A stretch of 64,000 bases of DNA from the NCBI GenBank assembly GCA_903926465.1, contig CAIYJE010000020.1, forward strand, positions 1 to 64,000. The letters are read 5' to 3'. The position numbers were made by a program, and so were the translations under genes. The notes under the pieces are model-generated. The model did not search any database and was not told the DNA's origin. It worked only from the letters and a program-made list of their open reading frames with translations. Below are positions 56,209-64,000 of the stretch, one piece after another. Every line of letters starts with the position of its first letter. Within the stretch, counting starts at the first letter, position 1. Source of the stretch: an uncultured Planctomycetales bacterium (GTDB taxonomy: Bacteria; Planctomycetota; Planctomycetia; Isosphaerales; Isosphaeraceae).

Positions 56209-56390
56209 CGACGGCTGCGAATACTGTTTGATGCACGAGGACCCAACAGTGGACGCGGCAATCCGCGTGGACGGGTGCTTCTCTCGTTGGGCGCACGCAG
56301 GTTGGCCGGGCCACTGCGCATGCCCTTGACATGAACGCCGCGCATCGGCTTGCGCTCCGAATTCTTCTCATTCAAATTGGCATATCCCCC
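56207..56390 (+). pseudogene. HNH endonuclease remnant with core deleted
   Basis: Frame from 56207 reads DDGCEYCLMHED, the N-terminal CxxC zinc knuckle of HNH nucleases. After a shift, the segment from 56292 reads RTQVGRATAHALDMNAAHRL then ALRILLIQIG, the family C-terminus. The middle, with the His-Asn-His catalytic part, is missing and the frames do not match. An intact gene would be about 150-170 aa. Confidence 0.65.
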
Positions 56391-56651
56391 CCAAAGACAA
56401 GTAATCTCCTCCGTAAGCCAAGGCTTCTGACTATTTCAAATTACCCAGCTACTTTTTCGATCTCCGCGACGAGATCACCGAAGAGCTTGAGGCTGACGAA
56501 GCAATTGCACGTCCCTCGAATCCTCAGTCACTGAAGCCTCAAACCCGCCTTCCGCAATCCTGGGGGTTCTGGTATCCCAGGCAATTCAGGCGGCTCACTC
56601 GCGTGCGCGAGTTTTAGAGGCCGACCTGGTCTGAGCGTTAGAGATCAACGC
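56391..56651 (+). other. Possible further gene debris
   Basis: A frame at 56452-56616 reads FFDLRDEITEELEADEAIAR and ends LTRVREF at a TAG. It looks protein-like but has no start; I cannot assign it. No promoter for the lipoprotein gene was found. Confidence 0.3.
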
Positions 56652-57050
56652 ATGCGGTACGCCCGAACCTGGCTCTTGATCGTGGTTTGCGGGCCCTTGC
56701 TCGCCGGGCTCTCGGGCTGTGGCCTGGCCCGAACAACCTACAAGACCACGAAGTTCGTGAATAACACCACAACCGACCTCACCCGGCTGGCCGTCAAGTC
56801 AACCAGGGCCGTGGGCCGAGCCACCGTGAAAGTGGTCACCTGGCCAGTACGGGCGATCCGGGGCGGCCCGGGGTCGTCGGCCGATCCCCTGGCCAACCAC
56901 CCGATTGAGCCCACCGGGCCCGAACCGGTAATTGAAGGGGCCATCCCCAGCGAGTCGGAAGATCACGCCATGGCCAGCCGTCAGGACCTGGACGCCAGCG
57001 CTACCCGGGTGGTGGCCACCGAGTCCGACGATGCCGCCAGCATGCGCTGA
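56652..57050 (+). CDS. Small lipoprotein, 132 aa
   Basis: N-terminal lipoprotein signal: TWLLIVVCGPLLAGLSGCG with lipobox L-S-G-C. The rest is Thr/Val/Arg-rich with repeated K-x-T/V patterns (TTYKTTKFVNNTTTDLT, AVKSTRAVGRATVKVV) and a Pro/Glu-rich tail. No domain recognised. Predicted to be anchored in a membrane facing the periplasm. Confidence 0.75.
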   Translation: MRYARTWLLIVVCGPLLAGLSGCGLARTTYKTTKFVNNTTTDLTRLAVKSTRAVGRATVKVVTWPVRAIRGGPGSSADPLANHPIEPTGPEPVIEGAIPSESEDHAMASRQDLDASATRVVATESDDAASMR

Positions 57051-57243
57051 CGGCTGCCCGGCCGATCCCTGGAAACAATTGCCAGGATCACGCCGGTACA
57101 CCTGGCTCGTCCCGGGCCGATTCCTGGGTTATGATTACCAGACTCGCACGCCGTGGTTTTGAGAATTGCGGCCAGGGCTCCCTGCCCTGGCCTGGGTCGT
57201 TTGTTGCCCCGCTCCGCATTTGAACTCTACTGGAGAACCGCCG

Positions 57244-58143
57244 ATGTCTGCGCTCAACCGTCGCGATTTTCTGGCCGCATCGGCGGCCGCCTCCGCATCC
57301 GCTAGCCTGGTGGCCAGCTCGGCTAAAGCCGCCACGCGTCATGGTCTGCCAACCTCGGCCACCGATACCCGCACCCTGGGCCAGAGCGGCGTCAAGGTCT
57401 CGCTGGTGGGCATGGGCACCGGCAGCGTGGGCTCTGAGCAGTCCAGCAACCAGCTCCGGCTCGGCCTCAAAGAGTTCACCCGCGTGGTCCGTCACGCCCT
57501 GGACCACGGCGTCACCCTGTTCGACGTGGCCGACCAGTACGGCTCGCACGTTTTCCTGCGCGAGGCTCTGAAAGGGGTCCCCCGCGACAAGTACCAGATT
57601 CAGACCAAGACCCACGCCCGCGATGAGCGGATTGCCAAGAGCCACCTGGAACGGTATCGGCTCGAACTCGGCGTCGAGTACATCGACATCATGCTGCTAC
57701 ACTGCATGACCGAAGGTGACTGGGTGGCCAAGCACACCGGCGCCATGAATTACCTGCGCAAGGCCAAGGAACAGGGGATGATCCGGACCCACGGCACCAG
57801 TTGCCACGGCATGACCTCGCTCCGCACCATCGCCAAAGAGCCGTTCGTTGAGGTTGACCTGGCCCGCATCAACCCCTTCGGCCTCCAGATGGACGACCAG
57901 AACCCCGACGAGGTTGCCAGCCAGCTCCAGGAAATGCACGACGCCGGCAAGGGCGTGGTCGGCATGAAGATCCTGGGCGAAGGCCAGATCAAGACCCCCG
58001 AGAAGATCGACCAGAGCCTGAGCTTTGTGCTGGGCCTGGGCACCGTGGATGCCTTCATCGTGGGCTTTGAGTCCACCGACCAGGTCGATGACCTGCTCAA
58101 GCGGGTCGATGGTGCCATCACCGGCCTCAAGGGCAAAGCCTGA
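57244..58143 (+). CDS. Tat-exported aldo/keto reductase
   Basis: 299 aa from ATG 57244 with GGAG 8 nt upstream. The N-terminus has a twin-arginine signal, NRRDFLAASAAAS, with Ala-rich h-region. AKR fold: RTLGQSGVKVSLVGMGTGSV, catalytic Asp and Tyr in LFDVADQYGS, Lys in QTKTHA, His in IDIMLLHCM. The usual second half with GTSCHGM and FIVGFESTDQVDDLL follows. Secreted aldo/keto reductases with Tat signals are common in planctomycetes. Substrate unknown. The AhpD-like gene follows after 138 nt. Confidence 0.9.
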   Translation: MSALNRRDFLAASAAASASASLVASSAKAATRHGLPTSATDTRTLGQSGVKVSLVGMGTGSVGSEQSSNQLRLGLKEFTRVVRHALDHGVTLFDVADQYGSHVFLREALKGVPRDKYQIQTKTHARDERIAKSHLERYRLELGVEYIDIMLLHCMTEGDWVAKHTGAMNYLRKAKEQGMIRTHGTSCHGMTSLRTIAKEPFVEVDLARINPFGLQMDDQNPDEVASQLQEMHDAGKGVVGMKILGEGQIKTPEKIDQSLSFVLGLGTVDAFIVGFESTDQVDDLLKRVDGAITGLKGKA

Positions 58144-58281
58144 TCCGCTAATCGTCTGCCGCCCTGGCGACACACATACCCAAATACGGTCGGTGTTCGA
58201 GACACACGGTTCTCGACATCGGCCGTTTTCATGCGCACTTCGTATGCAAACATCCTTGCTTTCACAACAGGAGCTCAAACC

Positions 58282-58710
58282 ATGTCCGATCGCGTTGCCA
58301 CCGTCCGCCCCGTGGAAGAGTTGGAAGCGACCGGCATTGTCGCCCAGGTGTTTGACGACATTCGCCGGGTGAAGAAGCTCGACCGCGTGCCCAACTTCTG
58401 GCGAGTACTGGCCACCAACCCCGCCCAGCTTGAACTGACCTGGACCCGGCTGAAGGCGATCATGCACCCGGAGGCCGACGGAAGGACCGGCCAGCTTGAC
58501 CCCCTGACGCGCGAGATCATCGCCATCGCCGTCTCGGCCACGAACGGCTGCGGCTACTGCATCAATTCTCACACCACGGCGGCGTTCAAGCTGGGCCTGA
58601 CCCAGGAAGCGCTCGGCGAACTGCTGGCCGTGGTCGCCCTGTTCAACGGCACCAACGCCCTGGCCGAAGGGTATCAGATCACCCCCGACGTGCTGCCGCC
58701 GCTTGAGTGA
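58282..58710 (+). CDS. AhpD/carboxymuconolactone decarboxylase family protein
   Basis: 142 aa from ATG 58282 with AGGAG upstream. Helical family with the redox motif GCGYCINSHTTAA (CxxC...H), as in AhpD, which supports a peroxidase or thiol-disulfide role rather than decarboxylation. VPNFWRVLATNPAQLELTW near the N-terminus and ELLAVVALFNGTNALAEGY near the end match uncharacterised peroxidase-related members. Length is normal. Confidence 0.9.
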   Translation: MSDRVATVRPVEELEATGIVAQVFDDIRRVKKLDRVPNFWRVLATNPAQLELTWTRLKAIMHPEADGRTGQLDPLTREIIAIAVSATNGCGYCINSHTTAAFKLGLTQEALGELLAVVALFNGTNALAEGYQITPDVLPPLE

Positions 58711-58870
58711 CCGGCCAGAGAATCTCCAGGGGCAACCATGAAGTTTCTCGGGACTCGCAGCGACGCGTACAGTCACAGGTCAGGCGTGCCAAGACACGCC
58801 TGACCTGGATTCAAAAACCGTGATCATTCCCGATGCAGAAGTCATGCGACCGGCTCGGCAGTCGATTCGC

Positions 58871-59569
58871 TCAGGAACAGAAAGCGTTGGCGATCTTGCT
58901 GGCCGCACGAAACCGCCGGCGGGCAATGACGGGACCAGCAACCCCTGTCACCACGAGCGCCAAGACAAGCGTGGATGGCTCGGGCACCGCCTGACCGGTG
59001 ACCGAGAATGCAAAATCGAGCGGGTATGAACTTCGGGCACCAAAGCAATCCTGATAAACCAGGTTGTCTCCACTTGCTGAAGTGCCTCACCCCCACTGCG
59101 GGGGATAGTCCATGTTGGCAACAACCGACATCCAGTACTGGATCCCGGCCCCCAAGGTCACGAACGGACCGGTAGCCGAGTAGGAGTGAACGTTCTTCTA
59201 AGCAAGATTGCCCGGATGGTTGAATTGTCCCAGGAAGGTCTCATTCGCGTTGCCGCTGATTGAGGTGCTGGAGATCAACGATCCTGGCTCGTTCAAGGAA
59301 TCACGGTAGAAGTTGATCGTCCACCCTGTGATGTTGCCTGCGGCAATCGTGCCACTGGGGTCCGCAGAGTCGAAGTAGACCCAGCTCAGGCTCTCTATCG
59401 ACGTGCTGGACGGAAGCGTGAAGTTATCGTAGGCAATCATGTAGTTATCGTAGGCAGGATCGGTCTCATTCTGGCTACCGATCGCGCGGCTCGTATTGTT
59501 GAAGGCCTGACTATATTGCACCAGACCCGCACGAACTGACGTGGCCGCCCAGAAGCCTACAAGGCCCAC
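58871..59569 (-). pseudogene. PEP-CTERM protein broken by in-frame stops
   Basis: One continuous frame on the minus strand runs from about 59569 to TGA at 58873-58871. It begins inside a signal peptide (LVGFWAATSVRAG), continues with LVQYSQAFNNTSRAIGSQNE, and ends with the sorting signal AVPEPSTLVLALVVTGVAGP then VIARRRFRAA. It is cut by TAG at 59200-59198 (after HPGNLA) and TGA at 59089-59087 (after YPPQWG, where Trp is likely). No ATG is present in frame at the 5' end. So three separate lesions: start loss and two nonsense codons. Confidence 0.85.
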
Positions 59570-60163
59570 GGCAAAACGCGGAGAAAATCAACGATCTCTA
59601 GTTTCTCACGTACTTCTCCTTGCATCAACGAGAATGGCGAAAGTGGGCCATCAAACCCTGGTAGGTTCACAAGCCGACCCACCGAATGCCCCAAGCGATC
59701 AGGGGTTCCAGCCAGTCGCCCAGCTTGAAACGTCGACCGCGTTTTTGGGTCACAGAACTAGTACAGGAGAACGGCCGCGTCTTTTGGCCTAAAATTCGTT
59801 TTTTTTACGAAGCCCGCGACAAAACGGAAGCGATTTCACGCAACCTCTCTTTGATAAAGACGTATCGCCGAGTTCGGCGAACGAACAGTTTCCGCGCTCG
59901 GCCCAGCCCATTCGCCCATCGCCACCGAGATTCGGGCGTTCATGCGCGCGGGCCGGATCACGGCTTCGACGTATTGCTTCCCTTATTAATTTAGCCACCA
60001 GGCCGGCCATACAAGGCCGTCTCTCATATTCTTTCACTTGCGCCCCAAAATCTGGGCCTGAGTGACTGTATGAAATACAGCAACGGCAAACCTGACCATG
60101 TTGGGATTCGCTGGCAAAGCAAACGTGCGTTAAGCGGCTCGATTCGAGCCAAGGGTTCAGGCC
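59570..60163. other. Intergenic, no gene seen
   Basis: About 590 bp. A short hairpin with TTCGT/ACGAA flanking a T run is at about 59796-59811. Several short frames have no supporting features. The DUF1559 promoter must be here, unidentified. Confidence 0.5.
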
Positions 60164-61156
60164 ATGAATTGTCGTGTCCCGATCTCGACACTGCCTCAGA
60201 GTTCCGGGAATCGGCGTGCCGGCTTCACGCTGATCGAAATCTTGGTGGTGATCAGCATTATTGGACTTCTGGTGGCCCTGCTGCTGCCGGCGGTCCAGGC
60301 TGCGCGTGAAGCGTCAAGGCGGATTCAGTGCACCAACAATCTCCGTCAGATTGGGCTCGGGATGCTCAATTACCATGACCAGATTGGAACACTGCCGCCG
60401 GGCTGCAAGGGCTGGGGCTGGGGGACCTGGCAGATGTTCGTACTTCCTTACGTTGACCAGACCCCCTTGTATAACTCCTACAACCAGCTTGGTGACGTAC
60501 TGAACGACGTGACACTCGATTCGCTGCTGCTGTATCAGGGTCAGGCAAATTTCACAACAACGAGCCAGCGTGTGGCGGTATTCACCTGCCCCACTGATAC
60601 GCCGAACCGACCGGTGAATCAGATCACCTCACACAACTACGGTTGCAACTGGGGAAATACGGATATCTTCGCGGACCCCAATTTGAACGGCGTGGTCTTT
60701 GGGGGTGCGCCGTTCGGAGACATTGGGGCCAATCCCAAAAAACCTCGATCGGGAACACCGACCGTCAGTCTGTCGTCGATCAGGGACGGGACCAGCAATA
60801 CGCTGCTCGCCGCCGAGTTGATCCAGGGAGAGGGGGCAGATCTTCGGGGCTTCACCTGGTACGGGCCGCAAGCAGGATTCACCTCCTTCCTGGGTCCGAA
60901 TAGCAAGGACGCCGATGTCTTGTCGGAAGCAGCCCATTGTGTTTATCCGCATGGCAGCAATCCACCGTGCAGGCACAGCACGCCTGAAAACAAGCTGTCG
61001 AATGTCATGGCGGCGCGGAGCCGGCATACCGGTGGTGTCAATTCCGTCATGGCCGATGGCAGCGTGCACTTTGTCAAGGATCAGGTGAGCCTGAATGTCT
61101 GGCGGTCGCTCAGTACGACGAGAGGTGGAGAAATCCTCTCTGCGGACGCCTATTGA
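60164..61156 (+). CDS. DUF1559 protein with type IV pilin-like N-terminus
   Basis: 330 aa. N-terminal prepilin motif with cleavage before Phe: [20 protein letters not shown], then [20 protein letters not shown], the standard DUF1559 start. The C-terminal hallmark [20 protein letters not shown] is present. These proteins are hugely expanded in planctomycetes and probably form pseudopilin-type surface components; the function is unknown. The first codons ([16 protein letters not shown]) are a leader before the cleavage site. It stands 140 nt ahead of the PgaC-like gene. Confidence 0.93.
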   Translation: MNCRVPISTLPQSSGNRRAGFTLIEILVVISIIGLLVALLLPAVQAAREASRRIQCTNNLRQIGLGMLNYHDQIGTLPPGCKGWGWGTWQMFVLPYVDQTPLYNSYNQLGDVLNDVTLDSLLLYQGQANFTTTSQRVAVFTCPTDTPNRPVNQITSHNYGCNWGNTDIFADPNLNGVVFGGAPFGDIGANPKKPRSGTPTVSLSSIRDGTSNTLLAAELIQGEGADLRGFTWYGPQAGFTSFLGPNSKDADVLSEAAHCVYPHGSNPPCRHSTPENKLSNVMAARSRHTGGVNSVMADGSVHFVKDQVSLNVWRSLSTTRGGEILSADAY

Positions 61157-61295
61157 AGCGGTTGAAACTGAGTGTCAAAACGCGAACGGTTTTCCTGGTG
61201 ATCGCGTGTGGTCTCACGGTTTCGTGGCGCGGGTACTCATCAGGATTCGCCTTCCCATCCCACGCTGAAACTGACCCGGAAAGGAATAACGGCTG

Positions 61296-62735
61296 ATGTC
61301 AACGATCAAGAACCCCAAGGTCAGTGATCCGCCACCGAATGGTGCCACCTCACCCAAAGCCGGACCCTTGCGAACACCGCTTCCCCCGTTGCGTCCCGCC
61401 GTTCGTTCGGCCCCGTTAACTCGGCCGCGTTTTATCGGGATCAGCGTGTTGATTATCGGCGTTTCGCTTCTGATCGGGTTGCTGCTGCCCGTTCTGATGC
61501 GTCGGTTCATTCACATGGACTTGGCGATGGCCACCTGGGGCGCGTTGACTTTCTGGCTACGTTATCTGCTCATCGTCGGCTACTGGGTCTTTATCTTCAC
61601 GGCGGTCATGCCCACACTGTTATTTGCCGCTTGGAGTTATGCGGGCAGTCCGGTTCGGCGGGTGTGGCGACCTCAGAATCAGCATTTGCCTTTCGTTTCG
61701 ATCTTGATTCCAGCTTTTAACGAGCAGGATCTGATTGTGGATGCGATCCGGGGGGCACTGGCACAAGATTATCCCGATTTCGAAGTGATCGTGATTGACG
61801 ATGGCTCGACGGATCTGACGGCCAAACTGGCGGCCGGAACGGCGGCACGGGTCATCCGGCATGCCAAGAACCAGGGCAAGGCCGCGGCGTTGAACTCGGG
61901 CCTGGCGGTGGCGCGGGGCGAGGTCATCGTTACCAATGACGCCGATGGCAACCTGGATCCCAAGGCGCTCAAGCACCTGGTTGCGCCCTTGTATACGCCT
62001 GGTGTGGGGGCGGTTGCGGGGCAGGTTCGACTGTTTCATCCGGATACCCTCATTCGTCGCTTTCAGTCACTCGAATATGCGTACAGCCAGGGCCTTGTGA
62101 AGCAGGCGCAGTACGCCACAACCGGGACCGTCTTGATCGCGCCCGGGCCGGTCAGCGCGTTCCGGGTCGACCTGCTGCGCGCGATGAATGGATTTCCGTC
62201 CGACACCTTGACAGAAGACTTCGACCTGTCACTTCAAATTCTTGCACGCGAGATTCAGGTGGCCTACGAACCGAGGGCCCTCGCGTACACCGAGGCACCT
62301 CGGACCGATTCCGAGCTGCATAGGCAGCGGATTCGCTGGGGGCGGGGCGGTCTTCAGACTTTCTCCAAGCATCGAAGACTGCTGGGAAACCGCCGGTTTG
62401 GATTGCTGGGGCTGTTCTGGTTGCCCTATACGTTTCTCTCCTGGTACGCCACGATTCCGCTGACCCTGCTCAGCCTGGTACTGTTGCTCTTTCTGGCCCT
62501 GAGTTCAAAAGAACCCGCACGTTTTCTGGCCGTACTCGCCCTCTTCTCCACGCCCGTGCTGGTTATGGAATTTGCCCGAGTCACCTTCGGCGTCCTACTT
62601 TCGGCCAGACGTGACCTCTGGCTGCTTGGCTATGCGCCGCTCTTTCTCATTTATCAAAAAATCCGTCTCGATTGGTTTGCGCTCCAGTCGCTTTACCATG
62701 AGTGGCGAAATCGCCCCAGGACCTGGAATGCTTGA
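61296..62735 (+). CDS. PgaC/IcaA-like membrane glycosyltransferase (GT2)
   Basis: 479 aa. Two N-terminal helices (GISVLIIGVSLLIGLLLPVL; LLIVGYWVFIFTAVMPTLL), a processive GT2 domain with LIPAFNEQDLI, VIDDGSTDLTA, TNDADGNLDPKAL, TEDFDLSLQ and QRIRWGRGG (the QxxRW-type motif), then several C-terminal helices. This is the layout of poly-beta-1,6-GlcNAc or related exopolysaccharide synthases. It overlaps a PgaB-like deacetylase gene by 8 nt, supporting a poly-GlcNAc-type product. Confidence 0.88.
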   Translation: MSTIKNPKVSDPPPNGATSPKAGPLRTPLPPLRPAVRSAPLTRPRFIGISVLIIGVSLLIGLLLPVLMRRFIHMDLAMATWGALTFWLRYLLIVGYWVFIFTAVMPTLLFAAWSYAGSPVRRVWRPQNQHLPFVSILIPAFNEQDLIVDAIRGALAQDYPDFEVIVIDDGSTDLTAKLAAGTAARVIRHAKNQGKAAALNSGLAVARGEVIVTNDADGNLDPKALKHLVAPLYTPGVGAVAGQVRLFHPDTLIRRFQSLEYAYSQGLVKQAQYATTGTVLIAPGPVSAFRVDLLRAMNGFPSDTLTEDFDLSLQILAREIQVAYEPRALAYTEAPRTDSELHRQRIRWGRGGLQTFSKHRRLLGNRRFGLLGLFWLPYTFLSWYATIPLTLLSLVLLLFLALSSKEPARFLAVLALFSTPVLVMEFARVTFGVLLSARRDLWLLGYAPLFLIYQKIRLDWFALQSLYHEWRNRPRTWNA

Positions 62736-64000
62736 GCACAAGACTGTCTGGATTCTTGCGCTAACGTTGCTCATTTCAGGTCATGCCTGGGGTGAAGAAC
62801 CTCTGGTCAGGCGCGCGGCACCGATCCTTTTGACATTCGACATCGAACTTGAATCCGATATCGAGTTCTTCCGCGAACTTGACCCGCCCGCGCCTTGCAC
62901 CCTGTTCGTGACCGGCAGGTTTGCGGAAACCTACCCTGATGTCGTCAGGAAATGGTCCGAGCAGCATGAGATCGCCTGCCACACCATGACTCATCCCCAT
63001 CTGACGGAACTGGACAGGGATCAGCAATTCCAGGAAATCCACGATTCCGCGGAAGCGATCTACAAGGCCACCGGCACGTACCCGATCGGGTTTCGCGCGC
63101 CCTATCTGGAGTCAAACGCCGACACCCATGAGATCCTGTCCGAACTTGGTTTTCGTTATCAATCGTCGACCTGTGAGATCAATCATCGAGACTCGTCCGA
63201 TGAAGCGCTCCTGGAATTTCCGATCTCGGACAGCACCTACAAAGACCGGATCGAGGTTGCCAGTGATTACAACATGTACACAGGCGGCCAGCTTGATGAT
63301 GACGAGACTCTGGAATTCCTGGTCAAGCTCTACAACGAACGCAGGCTCACTGGCCGGCCGTTAGTCGTATTGTTGCATCCCCACCAGGCCATTAAACATG
63401 CCTCGGTACTGAAACGATTGATCACGTATGCGCAGAAGGGGGCGGCGAACTTCACCTGTTTTCGAGACTGGCTGGCCGATGCGGACTCGGTGCCCGTCCA
63501 ACGACGCGCGGCCTGGGTCAGTCGAGATGCCTTCGTCTATGAACCGACGGATCTGGTGAGGTTCGCGGGCAAACTCGGCCTGACCGACCTGATCGTCAAC
63601 GCTTATGACCCCGCGGAAGGAGCGTTGTTTGGCGAGGGTCGGCCCAGCAATACCTTTTTCACAGGCATGGTCGATGCGGGTAAAAAAGCCGGCATCAAGA
63701 TCCATGCCTGGGTGCCTCTCTGTTTCGACCCGTACCGGCTGAAATCCCACCCGGAATGGGGCATGGTTGACCCCAGCGGCAAACGCTCGACGGAATGGAT
63801 CTGTCCGACCAATCAGGACTGGCGGAAAGAGCTTGTGGACACGCTCTCGGAGCTCATGGGCCATTACGCCATCGACGGACTTCAATTCGACTATCTTCGC
63901 TTTCCGAATGCCGATGTTTGCCGCTGTTCCACCTGCCTGCAAGAACTCTCACGCCGGTCCGGAACGAACTGGCGGCTCGACCAACCCTTAGTCGAAAACT
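62728..64000 (+). CDS. PgaB-like protein: polysaccharide deacetylase plus glycoside-hydrolase-like domain (partial)
   Basis: At least 424 aa, running off the window end. ATG 62728 overlaps the GT2 stop by 8 nt. Signal peptide (VWILALTLLISGHAWG). NodB-type deacetylase: LLTFDIELESD (metal Asp region), CHTMTHPHLTELD with the HxxxH ligands, FRAPYLESN, and LLHPHQAIKH. A second TIM-barrel-like domain follows, with AAWVSRDAFVYEPTDLVRFA, KIHAWVPLCFDPYRL and YAIDGLQFDYLRFPN. Deacetylase plus GH-like domain is the PgaB arrangement, which partly deacetylates poly-GlcNAc for export. Confidence 0.87.
   Translation, partial: MLEHKTVWILALTLLISGHAWGEEPLVRRAAPILLTFDIELESDIEFFRELDPPAPCTLFVTGRFAETYPDVVRKWSEQHEIACHTMTHPHLTELDRDQQFQEIHDSAEAIYKATGTYPIGFRAPYLESNADTHEILSELGFRYQSSTCEINHRDSSDEALLEFPISDSTYKDRIEVASDYNMYTGGQLDDDETLEFLVKLYNERRLTGRPLVVLLHPHQAIKHASVLKRLITYAQKGAANFTCFRDWLADADSVPVQRRAAWVSRDAFVYEPTDLVRFAGKLGLTDLIVNAYDPAEGALFGEGRPSNTFFTGMVDAGKKAGIKIHAWVPLCFDPYRLKSHPEWGMVDPSGKRSTEWICPTNQDWRKELVDTLSELMGHYAIDGLQFDYLRFPNADVCRCSTCLQELSRRSGTNWRLDQPLVEN

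Overview
The window is about 60% GC and reads as a chromosomal segment of a planctomycete. Lineage markers are a DUF1559 pseudopilin-type protein (60164-61156), a MoxR/DUF58/BatA-type operon ending in a 1868-residue coiled-coil protein, PEP-CTERM proteins with an XrtU-like exosortase, an ExbD fused to a GYF-like domain, and several small secreted proteins. I cannot place it below phylum. No rRNA, tRNA, CRISPR array or prophage was seen. Mobile-element content is limited to a transposase tail at the left edge and degraded remnants.

Layout. 1-132: end of a transposase. 346-14031 (minus): one operon, moxR - DUF58 - BatA-like VWA protein - second VWA protein - giant coiled-coil protein - prenyltransferase/squalene-cyclase-like protein, mostly joined by 4-nt ATGA overlaps. 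14630-14836 (plus): a small membrane protein read through an in-frame TGA, with a bulged stem-loop right after it; it is a selenoprotein candidate. 14965-16850: two rhodaneses (one periplasmic, one YgaP-like) divergent from an ArsR-type regulator, a likely sulfide/persulfide response module. 16948-17258: three copies of an 83-bp degenerate repeat. 17736-22363 (minus): RND efflux pump and its adaptor behind a near-consensus sigma70 promoter. 22709-25485 (minus): small zinc-ribbon protein and an ExbB/ExbD/ExbD set.

26026-36149 (plus): TIGR03032-type protein, amidohydrolase, a Gfo/Idh/MocA-glycosyltransferase fusion overlapping a GMC oxidoreductase, a secreted 2H phosphoesterase, and a STAS-GlgX fusion. 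36243-40247 (minus): TPR protein, exosortase-like protein and PEP-CTERM protein in one operon; the exosortase has lost the catalytic Cys and His positions. 40586-45124: YqgE/AlgH, a REC-HATPase regulator, a secreted thioredoxin-like protein with a clear terminator, and two hypotheticals.

45244-51468 (minus): a decaying surface-sugar cluster (GT2, frameshifted DegT aminotransferase, Gfo/Idh dehydrogenase, hexapeptide acetyltransferase, broken FAD oxidoreductase, ASRT-like domain, GT39). 51919-53298: enolase. 53989-59569: alpha/beta hydrolase, a small gene whose start lies in a perfect hairpin, a small gene followed by a gutted HNH nuclease, a lipoprotein, a Tat-exported aldo/keto reductase, an AhpD-like protein and a PEP-CTERM pseudogene. 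60164-64000: DUF1559 protein, then PgaC-like and PgaB-like genes for a poly-N-acetylglucosamine type exopolysaccharide, the last cut by the window edge.

Two themes stand out. Domain fusions and lost catalytic residues occur in otherwise intact genes (STAS-GlgX, oxidoreductase-GT2, exosortase without Cys/His). Gene decay is clear in the surface-sugar and PEP-CTERM systems. Start sites were chosen from Shine-Dalgarno position, ATGA overlaps and signal peptides, so many differ from the longest possible reading frame.
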